Shown here: positions 33,791 through 42,973 of the stretch, piece after piece
How the letters are laid out: each line of letters starts with the position of its first letter
Position numbering within the stretch: position 1 is the stretch's first letter
NCBI GenBank assembly: GCA_964499485.1
Contig: CAZCLF010000003.1
Coordinates: 1 to 64,000, forward strand
Direction of reading: 5' to 3'
DNA: 64,000 nucleotides
Origin: Ga0074130 sp964499485
Lineage (GTDB): Bacteria > Pseudomonadota > Gammaproteobacteria > Burkholderiales > Rhodocyclaceae
Notes under the pieces: generated by a model
The model's database searches: none
What the model saw: the letters and a program-made list of their open reading frames with translations, nothing else
Told to the model about the DNA's origin: nothing
Made by a program: the position numbers and the translations under genes

Positions 33791-34963
33791 ATGTCGCACC
33801 TGATGAATACCTACAACCGCCTGCCCGTGGCATTTACCCATGGCGAAGGCGTCTGGATGTTTGATGAAAATGGCAAGCGCTATCTGGATGCCTTGTCTGG
33901 CATTGCAGTCAATACGCTTGGGCATGCCCACCCACGCCTGACCGCCGCATTGGCTGCGCAGGCCGGCCGCCTCATCCATACCTCGAATGTGTATCGTGTT
34001 CGCGAGCAAGAAGCGCTGTCCGACAAGCTGACCGCCCTGGCGCAGATGGATGATGTGTTCTTCTGCAACTCTGGCTGCGAAGCGAATGAAGCCGCGATTA
34101 AGCTGGCGCGTCTGTATGGACATCAGCAGGGTATCGACAATCCGGCCATCATCGTCATGGAGCATGCCTTCCATGGCCGCACCTTGGCGACCTTGTCGGC
34201 TACCGGCAACCGTAAGGTGCAAGCTGGCTTTGAGCCGCTCGTGGCGGGCTTTGTACGCGTGCCTTTCGATGATCTGGCCGCGGTTGAGGCCGTCGCTCAG
34301 AACAACCCGAATGTGGTGGCCATCCTGTTTGAAGTGATCCAGGGCGAAGGCGGCATCAACGTGACGCATGCCGATTTCCTGCATGGCCTTCGCAAGCTGT
34401 GCGATGCCAAGAACTGGCTCCTCATGCTCGACGAAGTACAGAGTGGCGTTGGCCGTACTGGCAAATGGTTTGCGCACCAACACGCGGGCATCAAGCCGGA
34501 TGTGATGACGTTGGCCAAGGGTCTGGGCTCGGGCGTGCCAATTGGCGCCTGCCTGACCACTGGCAAGGCATTTGGTGTGTTCAAGCCGGGTAACCATGGT
34601 TCAACCTTTGGCGGGAACCCGCTGGCCGCTGTTGCAGGCCTGACGACACTCGAAGTGGTCGAGCAAGAGGGCTTGATGGCGAATGCCACTAAGCAGGGTG
34701 ATGCCATTCGCAATGGGTTGCGTGCAGCATTGGCGGATGTCGCCGGCGTTGTGGATATTCGTGGTGAGGGCCTGATGATTGGCGTGCAATTGGATCGCCC
34801 GTGTGGGGATTTGGTCAAGCAGTCGTTGGAAGCCGGCCTGTTGCTGAACGTAACGGCTGAGTCCGTGATTCGTTTGTTGCCAGCACTGACCTACAGCGAT
34901 GCCGACTCCAAGCTGCTGGTTGATACGCTCGCGCCACTGGTCAAGAAGTTCCTCGGAGCCTGA
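33791..34963 (+). CDS. argD: acetylornithine/succinyldiaminopimelate aminotransferase
   Basis: A 390-residue fold-type I PLP enzyme that converts N-acetylglutamate semialdehyde to N-acetylornithine in arginine synthesis. It probably also serves as DapC in lysine synthesis, as in E. coli. The PLP lysine is K243 (TLAKGLGSG), and D214-E215 (LMLDEVQSGVGRTG) hold the ring. NSGCEANEAAIKLAR and EHAFHGRTLATLSAT are family motifs. The start is supported by GGAG 8 bp upstream. It forms an operon with argF, whose ATG lies 1 bp after its stop. A 394-codon frame on the opposite strand (33413-34597) is a shadow. Confidence 0.95.
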   Translation: MSHLMNTYNRLPVAFTHGEGVWMFDENGKRYLDALSGIAVNTLGHAHPRLTAALAAQAGRLIHTSNVYRVREQEALSDKLTALAQMDDVFFCNSGCEANEAAIKLARLYGHQQGIDNPAIIVMEHAFHGRTLATLSATGNRKVQAGFEPLVAGFVRVPFDDLAAVEAVAQNNPNVVAILFEVIQGEGGINVTHADFLHGLRKLCDAKNWLLMLDEVQSGVGRTGKWFAHQHAGIKPDVMTLAKGLGSGVPIGACLTTGKAFGVFKPGNHGSTFGGNPLAAVAGLTTLEVVEQEGLMANATKQGDAIRNGLRAALADVAGVVDIRGEGLMIGVQLDRPCGDLVKQSLEAGLLLNVTAESVIRLLPALTYSDADSKLLVDTLAPLVKKFLGA

Positions 34964-34964
34964 G

Positions 34965-35891
34965 ATGAATAGCCCCCGGCACTTTCTACAATTCAAAGAT
35001 CTGACGCGCACCGAGCTGGATTACATTTTTACTCGCACCCGCTGGATCAAAGACCAATTCAAGGCTTACCAACAATACTGGCCGCTGACGGACCGCACGT
35101 TAGTGATGATTTTCGAGAAGGCCAGTACTCGCACGCGTCTGTCGTTCGAAGCCGGTATGCATCAGTTGGGTGGTTCAGCCATTTATCTGAACACGCGCGA
35201 CTCGCAGCTGGGCCGTGGCGAACCAGTGGAAGACGCGGCGCAAGTGATCTCGCGCATGAGCGATATCGTCATGATTCGCACCTTTGAGCAAAGCATCATC
35301 GAACGCTTCGCTTCGAACTCGCGTGTGCCGGTCATTAACGGCCTCACCAACGAATACCACCCCTGCCAAATTCTGGCCGACATCTACACCTTCATCGAGT
35401 ATCGTGGCTCCATCGAAGGCAAGACTGTGGCCTGGATTGGTGACTCCAACAACGTCTGCAATACCTGGCTGCAAGCCGCAGAAGTCTTCAACTTCAATGT
35501 GCATGTATCCACGCCGCCCGGCTATGAAGTCGAGCCCGAGCGCGCCGGTCTTTATGGCACCGATCACTACGAAGAGTTCGCCGACCCGATGGAAGCGGCG
35601 AAGGGCGCTGATCTCGTCACCACCGACGTGTGGACGTCGATGGGCTTCGAGGCTGAGAACGAAGAGCGTCGTCGTGACTTTGCCGACTGGCAGGTCGATC
35701 TGGACATGATGAAGGTTGCCGCCAAGGATGCTGTCTTTATGCACTGCTTGCCCGCGCACCGAGGCGAAGAGGTGGCCGCTGAAGTCATCGACGGCCCGCA
35801 ATCGGTGGTTTGGGACGAAGCGGAAAATCGACTGCACACGCAAAAGGCGCTAATGGAGTTCCTGTTGCTTGGCCACATTAGCGTTGAGTAA
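34965..35891 (+). CDS. argF: ornithine carbamoyltransferase
   Basis: A 308-residue cytosolic enzyme joining carbamoyl phosphate and ornithine to citrulline. The carbamoyl-phosphate motif STRTR is at residues 54-58, HPCQ at 132-135, the ornithine-binding DVWTSMG at 221-227, and the catalytic HCLPAHRG at 260-267 (C261). The start at 34965 (MNSPRHFLQF) is normal for the family and lies 1 bp after argD. A longer frame from 34899 lies inside argD. Confidence 0.96.
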   Translation: MNSPRHFLQFKDLTRTELDYIFTRTRWIKDQFKAYQQYWPLTDRTLVMIFEKASTRTRLSFEAGMHQLGGSAIYLNTRDSQLGRGEPVEDAAQVISRMSDIVMIRTFEQSIIERFASNSRVPVINGLTNEYHPCQILADIYTFIEYRGSIEGKTVAWIGDSNNVCNTWLQAAEVFNFNVHVSTPPGYEVEPERAGLYGTDHYEEFADPMEAAKGADLVTTDVWTSMGFEAENEERRRDFADWQVDLDMMKVAAKDAVFMHCLPAHRGEEVAAEVIDGPQSVVWDEAENRLHTQKALMEFLLLGHISVE

Positions 35892-35944
35892 CGCACAGTT
35901 TAGTCAGTTCAATTATTCAAGCACTACGTTTCAGGAAAACAAGC

Positions 35945-37180
35945 ATGAGCGATGTAAAGAAAGCAGTCCTGGCCTATTCCGGCGGTCTGGATACCTCGGT
36001 GATTCTCAAGTGGTTGCAGGACACCTATCAGTGCGAGGTGGTGACCTTCACCGCTGACTTGGGTCAAGGCGAAGAGCTGGAGCCAGCGCGTAAGAAGGCG
36101 CTGCAATTCGGCATCAAGCCTGAGCACATCTTCATCGACGACGTCCGCGAAGAGTTTGTGCGTGATTTTGTTTTCCCCATGTTCCGTGCCAACACGGTCT
36201 ATGAAGGTGAGTACCTGCTGGGTACGTCTATCGCCCGCCCGCTGATTGCCAAGCGACTGATCGAAATCGCTAACGAAACCGGCGCTGATGCCATCTCGCA
36301 TGGCGCGACTGGTAAGGGTAATGACCAAGTGCGTTTCGAGTTGGGCGCCTATGCGCTCAAGCCGGGTGTGAAGGTCATCGCCCCGTGGCGTGAATGGGAT
36401 CTGCTGTCGCGTGAAAAGCTGTTGGCCTATGCCGAAAAGAATGGCATCCCGGTCGAAATGAAGCACAAGCAAGGTGGCTCGCCCTATTCGATGGACGCCA
36501 ACCTGCTACACATCAGCTTCGAAGGCCGCCATCTGGAAAACCCAGCTGCCGAGGCTGAAGAAGATATGTGGCGTTGGACCGTCTCGCCCGAGAAGGCACC
36601 GGATCAAGCTGAGTATGTTGATCTTGAGTTCGCCAATGGCGACCTGATCGCCATCAACGGCAAGCCGATGAAGGCACACGAGCTACTGGCGACCCTGAAT
36701 CAACTCGGCGGTAAGCATGGCATCGGCCGTCTTGATCTGGTCGAAAACCGCTATGTCGGCATGAAGTCGCGCGGCTGCTACGAAACCCCGGGTGGCACCA
36801 TTCTGTTGCGCGCTCACCGTGCTATCGAATCGATCACCCTGGATCGTGAAGTCGCCCACTTGAAGGACGACCTCATGCCGCGTTACGCCAGCCTGATTTA
36901 CAACGGCTACTGGTGGAGCCCCGAGCGTAAGGCGCTGCAAACCCTCATCGATCACACGCAACAACAGGTCAACGGCTGGGTCCGTCTCAAGCTCTACAAG
37001 GGCAACGTGATTGTTGTGAGCCGCGATTCCAAGACCGATTCGCTGTTCGATCCGACCATCGCGACCTTCGAAGATGATGCAGGTGCCTACGATCAGAAGG
37101 ATGCAGGCGGCTTCATCAAGCTCAACGCCTTGCGTATGCGCATTGCCGCGAACGCCCGAGTGAAAAGAAGCAAAGACTAA
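35945..37180 (+). CDS. argG: argininosuccinate synthase
   Basis: A 411-residue enzyme ligating citrulline and aspartate with ATP. The PP-loop motif AYSGGLDTS is at residues 10-18, and the family segments SHGATGKGNDQVRFE and SRGCYETPGGTILL are intact. The N-terminus MSDVKKAVLAYSGGLD is typical of the short (type I) class. It follows argF by 53 bp, with AGGAAAA before the ATG, and completes argD-argF-argG. argH is not in the window. Confidence 0.97.
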   Translation: MSDVKKAVLAYSGGLDTSVILKWLQDTYQCEVVTFTADLGQGEELEPARKKALQFGIKPEHIFIDDVREEFVRDFVFPMFRANTVYEGEYLLGTSIARPLIAKRLIEIANETGADAISHGATGKGNDQVRFELGAYALKPGVKVIAPWREWDLLSREKLLAYAEKNGIPVEMKHKQGGSPYSMDANLLHISFEGRHLENPAAEAEEDMWRWTVSPEKAPDQAEYVDLEFANGDLIAINGKPMKAHELLATLNQLGGKHGIGRLDLVENRYVGMKSRGCYETPGGTILLRAHRAIESITLDREVAHLKDDLMPRYASLIYNGYWWSPERKALQTLIDHTQQQVNGWVRLKLYKGNVIVVSRDSKTDSLFDPTIATFEDDAGAYDQKDAGGFIKLNALRMRIAANARVKRSKD

Positions 37181-37194
37181 GTAAACGCAAGCCC

Positions 37195-37217
37195 ACCTGT
37201 TGCCTGTGGCAACAGGT
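37195..37217. other. perfect 10-bp hairpin after argG
   Basis: ACCTGTTGCC and GGCAACAGGT pair exactly around the loop TGT, 15 bp after the argG stop. No T-run follows, so it is not a classical intrinsic terminator; it may stabilise the argG mRNA end or slow polymerase. Confidence 0.6.
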
Positions 37218-37291
37218 CTCGCTGCTTAATAAAAACCGAGCAGCATCGCTCTAATTTGTGCCCCTCTGCGGCCAAGTATTTAAGGAAAATG

Positions 37292-37606
37292 ATGTCCCAG
37301 TTTGATAGCGTCAGCGTGGTCAAGAAGGCCAATGTGTATTTCGATGGCAAGTGCGTCAGCCACACCGTTCAATTCGCCGATGGCACCAAGAAGAGCGTTG
37401 GCGTTATCCTGCCGGCCACTCTGACCTTTAACACCGGCGCACCGGAAATCATGGAAGGCGTTGCTGGCTCCTGCCGCGTCAAGCTCAAGGGCGAAACCGA
37501 GTGGAAGACCTACGGTGCAGGCGAGTCCTACAACGTGCCGGGCGACTCCAGCTTCGAGATCGAAGTAACGGGCGAGCCGTATCACTACGTTTGCCACTTC
37601 GGCTAA
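37292..37606 (+). CDS. ppnP: pyrimidine/purine nucleoside phosphorylase (DUF1255)
   Basis: A 104-residue small cupin-like protein of the PpnP (YaiE/DUF1255) family, which phosphorolyses several nucleosides to the base and ribose-1-phosphate. Family motifs are VYFDGKCVSHTV, KKSVGVILPATLTFNTGAPE and the end GEPYHYVCHFG. Two adjacent ATG codons occur (37289 and 37292); AAGGA fits the second slightly better. It lies alone after the hairpin at the end of argG, with a DinB gene 18 bp downstream. Confidence 0.92.
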   Translation: MSQFDSVSVVKKANVYFDGKCVSHTVQFADGTKKSVGVILPATLTFNTGAPEIMEGVAGSCRVKLKGETEWKTYGAGESYNVPGDSSFEIEVTGEPYHYVCHFG

Positions 37607-37624
37607 ATCGGGGCATACGTCGGC

Positions 37625-38134
37625 ATGATCGACAAGGCATGGGTAATGCTGATGGCGCAGTACTCGCGCTGGATGAACGAAAAGCTCTACGCCCATGCCG
37701 CTACGCTGACGGACGAACAGCGCAAACAAGATTGCGGCGCCTTCTTCAAGTCGTTGCATAACACGCTGGACCATCTTGTCTGGGCCGATACTATTTGGCT
37801 CGGACGATTCACCGGGCAGCAACCTGAATTACCCACGGCTGGCAGCATTCTCTATCCGTCGTTCGACGCGCAGCGTGCGCGTCGCGCCGAGCTGGATGAG
37901 GCGATCGGCGCCTGGGCTACTGACGTCAGCGACGAATTTCTGGCGGCACCACTGACCTGGACTAGTCGCATTACCGGCAAATCGCAGACGCGCGCCGCAG
38001 GCGTTGCCGTTACCCATTTTTTTAACCACCAGACCCATCACCGCGGTCAGGCTACCACCCTGTTGAGCCAGTTTGGCATCGACCCGGGTGTGACCGATCT
38101 GTGGGCGATGCCGGGCGCTGAAACCCTGCTCTGA
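37625..38134 (+). CDS. DinB family protein
   Basis: A 169-residue four-helix bundle of the DinB/YfiT superfamily. The three metal-binding His of the family are seen in LHNTLDHLVWAD and in HFFNHQTHHRGQATTLL. The N-terminus (AQYSRWMNEKLYAHA) is also typical. Such proteins include mycothiol- or bacillithiol-dependent transferases, but the role in proteobacteria is unknown. It lies between ppnP (18-bp gap) and yajQ (9-bp gap), probably on one transcript. Confidence 0.87.
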   Translation: MIDKAWVMLMAQYSRWMNEKLYAHAATLTDEQRKQDCGAFFKSLHNTLDHLVWADTIWLGRFTGQQPELPTAGSILYPSFDAQRARRAELDEAIGAWATDVSDEFLAAPLTWTSRITGKSQTRAAGVAVTHFFNHQTHHRGQATTLLSQFGIDPGVTDLWAMPGAETLL

Positions 38135-38143
38135 GGAGACAAC

Positions 38144-38638
38144 ATGCCTTCGTTTGACTTCACCTCCGAAGCCGATATGGTCGGCATCAAGAACGCCGTT
38201 GATGTGGCGAGCCGCCAGATCGACAACCGCTACGATTTCAAGGGCACTTCGGCCAAGGCAGAACTGAACGAAAAGGATAAAGCCATCACGCTGTGGGGCG
38301 ACTCCGATTTTCAGCTCAACCAGATCAAGGAAATTCTTTTCCCCGCGATGGAAAAGAAGGAAGCCGAAAGTACCAAGCGCCTCGACGCACAAAAGGTGGA
38401 AAGCGTCTCCGGCAATAAGGCCAAGCAAGTACTGAAAATCAAAGACGGCATTGAGACCGAGCTGGCTAAGAAGATCGTCAAGCTGATCAAGGATTCCAAG
38501 CTCAAGGTACAAGCTTCGATTCAAGGCGATGCCGTGCGCGTGCAGGGCGCCAAGCGCGACGATCTGCAGGAAGCGATTGCCTTTATCAAGAAGAGCATCA
38601 CCGACTTCCCGATAAAGGCAGGCAACTTCCGCGACTGA
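38144..38638 (+). CDS. yajQ: YajQ family nucleotide-binding protein
   Basis: A 164-residue protein with two ferredoxin-like domains. It shows the family signature MPSFDFTSEADMVGIKNAVD and, later, ASIQGDAVRVQGAKRDDLQE. YajQ proteins bind nucleotides or RNA, and a Xanthomonas member is a cyclic di-GMP effector that acts with a LysR-type regulator. Whether this one does so is unknown. GAGGAG precedes the ATG. The transcript ends at the hairpin at 38655-38690. Confidence 0.93.
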   Translation: MPSFDFTSEADMVGIKNAVDVASRQIDNRYDFKGTSAKAELNEKDKAITLWGDSDFQLNQIKEILFPAMEKKEAESTKRLDAQKVESVSGNKAKQVLKIKDGIETELAKKIVKLIKDSKLKVQASIQGDAVRVQGAKRDDLQEAIAFIKKSITDFPIKAGNFRD

Positions 38639-38654
38639 GTCGGGCAGATGACAA

Positions 38655-38690
38655 CAAAAAAGGCACCGGTGTCCCGTGCCTTTTTTGTTT
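38655..38690 (+). terminator. Rho-independent terminator after yajQ
   Basis: AAAAAAGGCAC and GTGCCTTTTTT pair around CGGTGTCCC and are followed by GTTTT. A-run and T-run on both sides make it usable from the convergent amidotransferase gene too. Confidence 0.92.
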
Positions 38691-38734
38691 TAAGCCGCGC
38701 AGTGTGAGTGCCGTACCGCGCAGTACATAAAAGC

Positions 38735-39430
38735 TCAGTGCTTCAGATTAGTAATCCACTTGCTATACAGGCGGTCTGCAATCGCGCTCAGCTCGGCCAG
38801 TTTGGCTTGTAGGTCTTCCAGTTGCTGCGGTTGTTTCTGCACTGACGGAATATCGCCGGCGCGTTCAATTTCCTTGGCGCCGCCTGTGGTCCAGTTCTTG
38901 ACCATAGTTTCGGTCATTTCCACATGGCATTGCAGGCCCAGATGCGGGCCAAGCGCAAACGCCTGATTACCACAGTACTCACTTTCCAGAATACGCGTGG
39001 CACCCTGCGGGATTGTGAAGGTTTCGCCATGCCAGTGGTAGGACAAAAACTCGGTCGTGCCCGGCAGCCAGGCATCGTCCAGTACCCGTACCTTGCCCCA
39101 GCCGATTTCTTTGACCGGGTTAAGACCGACTACACCACCCAGTGCCTTGGACATCAGCTGGCCACCCAGACAATGGCCAATCACCGGAATGTCCTGTGCT
39201 ACGGCGTTTCGAATCAGTTCGAGCACGGGCGGAATCCACGGCAAGTCATCATTCACGCTCATGTGGCCGCCCATGAAACAGAGCCCGCTGAAGTCATTGA
39301 CGGCAGTCGGCGGTGCCTCACCTTCGTCCAGCTTGAACAGCTGCCAAGGGATCGAGTGCTTGTCGAGGAATGTGGCAAAATAGCCCGGACCTTCGCCGGG
39401 GCTGTGACGGAAGATTGCAACAGGTTTCAT
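38735..39430 (-). CDS. class I glutamine amidotransferase-like protein
   Basis: A 231-residue GATase1 domain protein of the stand-alone GuaA-like group. The catalytic triad is C87 (VIGHCLGGQLMS), H169 and E171 (QCHVEMT). GGHMSVNDD near residue 54 fits the oxyanion region. Stand-alone members are often annotated as GMP synthase-like and some hydrolyse gamma-glutamyl compounds; the substrate here is unknown. It stands alone, convergent with yajQ and divergent from the Nudix gene. Confidence 0.88.
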   Translation of the reverse strand: MKPVAIFRHSPGEGPGYFATFLDKHSIPWQLFKLDEGEAPPTAVNDFSGLCFMGGHMSVNDDLPWIPPVLELIRNAVAQDIPVIGHCLGGQLMSKALGGVVGLNPVKEIGWGKVRVLDDAWLPGTTEFLSYHWHGETFTIPQGATRILESEYCGNQAFALGPHLGLQCHVEMTETMVKNWTTGGAKEIERAGDIPSVQKQPQQLEDLQAKLAELSAIADRLYSKWITNLKH

Positions 39431-39497
39431 GGTATTTCTGCTCGGTCTCTGCTCAAACAGCGCAATGCGCTTCAGCGTTTAGAAAAAAGGTATTCCA

Positions 39498-40145
39498 TTG
39501 TATCCCCAGGATTCGTTTCCCAGATTGGATGCCATCACGCCCGAATGGCTGCGTGAGCGTTTTGCCGCTGGCTCGGCCGAGCGGGCACGCCAAGTGCAAC
39601 ATTTACACCAGCTCACCATGCCGATGCAGGCGCTGCGCTCGGCTGCCGTACTTGTCCCTTTGGTCCTGCGTCCTAGCGGCATGACCGTGCTGCTGACCAA
39701 ACGGACCGACCATCTTAAAGACCATGCTGGGCAGGTGAGCTTCCCCGGCGGCCGCTGCGAACCCGAAGATATCACTCCGATCCAGACGGCGATTCGTGAA
39801 GCGCAGGAGGAGGTGGGTCTGGAGCCGCAGCAGATCGAAGTGCTGGGTACGCTGCCTGATTACGATACAGGTACCGGCTTTCATGTTGTGCCGGTCGTGG
39901 CTCTGATTCACCCGCCGCTCAATCTCAAGCTCGACGATTTCGAGGTGGCCGATGTGTTTGAGCCGCCCCTGTCTTTTATCTTCGATAAGACCAATCACCA
40001 GCGTCATCGTGTCGAGGCCCGCGGCAAGCTGCGCGAGTTCTGGGCCATGCCGTGGGAGGGCTTCTACATCTGGGGCGCCACTGCAGGGATGTTGGTGAGC
40101 CTGCATCACTTCCTGTTTGGTCCGCAGAGCGAGATCGGCGAGTAG
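39498..40145 (+). CDS. CoA pyrophosphatase (NudL-type Nudix hydrolase)
   Basis: A 215-residue Nudix hydrolase of the UPF0035/NudL type that cleaves coenzyme A to 3',5'-ADP and phosphopantetheine. The UPF0035 signature LLTKRTDHLKDHAGQVSFPG runs directly into the Nudix box, which ends REAQEEVGL (residues 100-108). The start is a TTG at 39498, supported by AAAAAAGG 7 bp upstream; the next in-frame Met is at residue 41, inside the conserved part. It is divergent from the amidotransferase gene. Confidence 0.87.
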   Translation: MYPQDSFPRLDAITPEWLRERFAAGSAERARQVQHLHQLTMPMQALRSAAVLVPLVLRPSGMTVLLTKRTDHLKDHAGQVSFPGGRCEPEDITPIQTAIREAQEEVGLEPQQIEVLGTLPDYDTGTGFHVVPVVALIHPPLNLKLDDFEVADVFEPPLSFIFDKTNHQRHRVEARGKLREFWAMPWEGFYIWGATAGMLVSLHHFLFGPQSEIGE

Positions 40146-40270
40146 CGACCCCCGGCAACCTTGACTCCCTCAAGACACCGATAGGGACGGAAGAGGGCGG
40201 TCTATTTGAGCCTTAAAGTCACCGTCTGCCTGTGCTATCTTTGCCCAAATCATCTTGATGTAGCCAGATC

Positions 40271-41209
40271 ATGACGCTGTTTGCCATCATCCTGACCTTG
40301 TTTATCGAACAGGTGAAGCCGCTGCAAGAGCGGCGCTATGTGCTCGGACCACTGGCGCGCTATTCCCTGCTATTTGAACGTCAGTTCAACGACGGGCAGC
40401 ACAAGCACGGCATGATCGCGTGGCTGCTCGCTGTAATTCTGCCCAGTGTGCTCGTCCTCATTCTGCAAACCGTGTTGTGGTGGACGCAGCCTGTCCTGGC
40501 CTTTGCGCTGGCTGTCGTAGTGCTTTATCTGACGTTTGGTTTCCGCCACTCCAGCCACTTCTTTTCCGACATTCATTTGGCCCTGCGCGCCAATGACATT
40601 GCCCGCGCGCGGCAGTTGCTGGCCGAGTGGCGCAGCCGTTCTGGTGATCGTCTCAGCAGCAATGAAGTTGCGCGACTCGCGATTGAAGAGGCGCTAATCG
40701 CGTCGCATCGTCATGTATTCGCACCCATGTTCTGGTTTGCCATTCTCGGCCCCGCCGGCGCCGTGATGTACCGGTTGGCCCTGTTCTTTAATGACCAATG
40801 GGGCGGTCGCGTGGAAATCGGACAGGATGTTGAGTTCGGCGAGTTTGGCCGCTTTGCACGCAAGGCCTATGCCTTTATCGACTGGATGCCCTTGCGCTGT
40901 ACCGCAGTTGGTTTTGCCATCGTCGGCGACTTTGAAGACGCGATCTACTGCTGGCGTACGCAAGCCAAGTCCTGGACCTTTGGCGAATACGGCATTCTGC
41001 TTGCCAGTGGCGCGGGTGCCTTGGGCGTACGTCTCGGCCTTCCCCTGCACGACGATGTGGGTGATCTGGGGGATCGTCCGGAATTGGGCTTGGGTGAAGA
41101 TGCCGATGCCGACTTTCTGCAAAGCACCATTGGCCTCGTTTGGCGCACACTGGTGTTGGGGCTGCTTGTGTTGGCCTTGTTCTGGCTCGGAAGTTTGGTC
41201 GGGAACTAG
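40271..41209 (+). CDS. CobD/CbiB family membrane protein
   Basis: A 312-residue membrane protein with helices near residues 46-66, 70-92, 150-172 and at the C-terminus (VWRTLVLGLLVLALFWLGSL). Its layout (MTLFAIILTLFIEQVKPL; FILGPAG-like FAILGPAGAVMYRLALFF) matches a betaproteobacterial group annotated as CobD/CbiB family and related to AmpE. No other cobalamin genes are nearby, so a true role in cobalamin synthesis is doubtful; a signalling or envelope role like AmpE is possible. Confidence 0.8.
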   Translation: MTLFAIILTLFIEQVKPLQERRYVLGPLARYSLLFERQFNDGQHKHGMIAWLLAVILPSVLVLILQTVLWWTQPVLAFALAVVVLYLTFGFRHSSHFFSDIHLALRANDIARARQLLAEWRSRSGDRLSSNEVARLAIEEALIASHRHVFAPMFWFAILGPAGAVMYRLALFFNDQWGGRVEIGQDVEFGEFGRFARKAYAFIDWMPLRCTAVGFAIVGDFEDAIYCWRTQAKSWTFGEYGILLASGAGALGVRLGLPLHDDVGDLGDRPELGLGEDADADFLQSTIGLVWRTLVLGLLVLALFWLGSLVGN

Positions 41210-41297
41210 AACCACCATAGTCCCCTAGTCCCCACACAGCACGACAAGAACGATAAAGCAGCGGCATCAAACGCCGCCATCGCCAGAGGAGGCGACC

Positions 41298-42485
41298 ATG
41301 AGCAACAAACCCGAAGTGGTTGTGGTCAGCGCCGTTCGCACCGCGATTGGCAGCTTTGGTGGCGCACTCAAGGATGTTTCGCCTTCCCAGCTGGGGGCGC
41401 AGGTTGTGCGTGAGGCGATTACACGGAGTGGCATCGAAGCCGGGCGCATCGACCATCTGGTGTGTGGTCATGTCATTCATACCGAGCCACGCGACATGTA
41501 CATGGCCCGTGCCATTGCCATTGATGCCGGCCTTCGCAAGGCGTCCTGTGCACTCACCCTCAATCGGCTCTGTGGCTCCGGCCTGCAATCCATTGTCAGT
41601 GCCGCCAATGCCATCCAACTCGGTGATGCCGAAGTGGCAGTAGGCTGTGGCACCGAGAGCATGAGCCGCGCCGGCTACCTGTTGCCCGCTGCGCGCTTTG
41701 GCGCACGCATGGGTCACACGCAGGTGATCGACATGATGGTCGGCGCATTGACCGACCCCTTCAGCCCCAACCATATGGGCATCACCGCCGAAAATATTGC
41801 CGAAAGCTGGCAGATCGGCCGTGAGGAGCAGGATGCCTTTGCGCTGGAAAGCCAGCACCGCGCCATCGCTGCGATTGATGCTGGCTACTTCAAGTCGCAA
41901 ATCGTGCCGATCGAATTGAGTGCACGTTCAGGCAGCACATTCTTTGATACGGACGAATATCCCAAGCGCGACACCACCCTCGCAGCGTTGACCAAGCTCA
42001 AGCCTGCCTTCAAGAAGGATGGCACGGTCACTGCGGGCAATGCTTCCGGCTTGAACGATGCCGCTGCTGCTGTTGTATTGATGGAGGCCAAGGCTGCTGA
42101 GCGCGAAGGGCGCCAACCGCTGGCCCGCTTGGTGTCCTATGGCATTGCCGGCGTTGATCCAAGTCTGATGGGCACCGGCCCCATCCCGTCCACCCAGCTC
42201 GCCTTGCAGCGCGCGGGGCTCAAAGCCAGCGATCTCGATGTGATCGAGTCCAACGAGGCCTTTGCGGTGCAAGCGCTTTGCGTGAATAAGGGGCTCGGCT
42301 TCGATCCCGCCAAGGTCAACCCAAACGGCGGTGCCGTTGCACTTGGACATGCACTGGCGGCCACCGGTACCATTCTCACTGTTAAGTGTTTGCATGAGCT
42401 CCAACGTACGCAAAAGCGCTATGGTTTAGTCACCATGTGTATTGGCGGTGGGCAGGGTATTTCAGCAATTTTTGAACGCATCTGA
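41298..42485 (+). CDS. acetyl-CoA C-acyltransferase (thiolase)
   Basis: A 395-residue thiolase that joins or splits acyl-CoA thioesters (acetoacetyl-CoA or 3-ketoacyl-CoA). The catalytic Cys is C92 (NRLCGSGLQSI), with H351 (GGAVALGHALAATG) and C381 (MCIGGGQG). The usual GHPIGASG is here GHALAATG, a mild departure. The N-terminus resembles BktB and PhaA beta-ketothiolases (EVVVVSAVRTAIGSFGGALK). GAGGAGG precedes the ATG. It is not next to phaB or phaC, so whether it serves polyhydroxyalkanoate synthesis or fatty acid breakdown is open. Confidence 0.93.
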   Translation: MSNKPEVVVVSAVRTAIGSFGGALKDVSPSQLGAQVVREAITRSGIEAGRIDHLVCGHVIHTEPRDMYMARAIAIDAGLRKASCALTLNRLCGSGLQSIVSAANAIQLGDAEVAVGCGTESMSRAGYLLPAARFGARMGHTQVIDMMVGALTDPFSPNHMGITAENIAESWQIGREEQDAFALESQHRAIAAIDAGYFKSQIVPIELSARSGSTFFDTDEYPKRDTTLAALTKLKPAFKKDGTVTAGNASGLNDAAAAVVLMEAKAAEREGRQPLARLVSYGIAGVDPSLMGTGPIPSTQLALQRAGLKASDLDVIESNEAFAVQALCVNKGLGFDPAKVNPNGGAVALGHALAATGTILTVKCLHELQRTQKRYGLVTMCIGGGQGISAIFERI

Positions 42486-42516
42486 AGTTAAAAACAATAT
42501 AAGGGTAGGTTGTCTC

Positions 42517-42912
42517 ATGAAGGGGTTGCAGGGGGTACGTGTTTGGGCAGGAATGGTGTTGATGGTGGCGTGTGTCAATACAGCGAGTGCAAGTGGCGGT
42601 GGCGGAGAAGGGGGTGGCAGTCTTGATACCTTGCCACTGGAGCCCTTGGTGGTGAACCTGAAAGATCAGCGCTACATCCAGCTCAAGCCAGTCATCAAAC
42701 TGACTGACCCGCTTGATTCAGAGGTCGTGAAGGGATGGACGCCGTTGCTACGACACGAACTGATCAAATACTTGATCGGCCGTGACCCCAAGGAAGCTTC
42801 GAGCCCTCAGTTTATGAAAGCCTTTTCCGAAGACGTGGCCGAGCTGTTCAACAAGGTCTTGCGTCGTGAATACATCAAGAATGTGATCTTCGATAGCTGG
42901 ATCGTTCAGTAA
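42517..42912 (+). CDS. orphan secreted FliL-like protein
   Basis: A 131-residue protein with an N-terminal signal-like segment (VWAGMVLMVACVNTASASG), a Gly/Glu linker (GGGGEGGGS), and a FliL-like domain: LPLEPLVVNLKDQRYIQLKP at its start and VAELFNKVLRREYIKNVIFD at its end. FliL normally sits in the inner membrane around the flagellar stator and is encoded in flagellar operons; none is present here. The Ala-Ser-Ala before the linker suggests cleavage, giving a soluble periplasmic protein. I chose the ATG at 42517, since the earlier in-frame ATG lies within the thiolase gene. Confidence 0.78.
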   Translation: MKGLQGVRVWAGMVLMVACVNTASASGGGGEGGGSLDTLPLEPLVVNLKDQRYIQLKPVIKLTDPLDSEVVKGWTPLLRHELIKYLIGRDPKEASSPQFMKAFSEDVAELFNKVLRREYIKNVIFDSWIVQ

Positions 42913-42973
42913 GGCCGTGTGCCACGCTGCATCACAGTGACTTTAACGAACAAGACATAAGGCAGAGATAAAA

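Noticed and set aside
33413..34597. 394-codon open frame on the minus strand opposite argD
   Set aside because: It is antisense to a certain argD gene, has no family motif and reflects GC-rich codon bias; its composition (many His, Arg, Gln) is that of a shadow frame.
40875..41900. 341-codon minus-strand frame opposite the CobD-like and thiolase genes
   Set aside because: It spans two well-supported genes and the gap between them without any recognisable domain.
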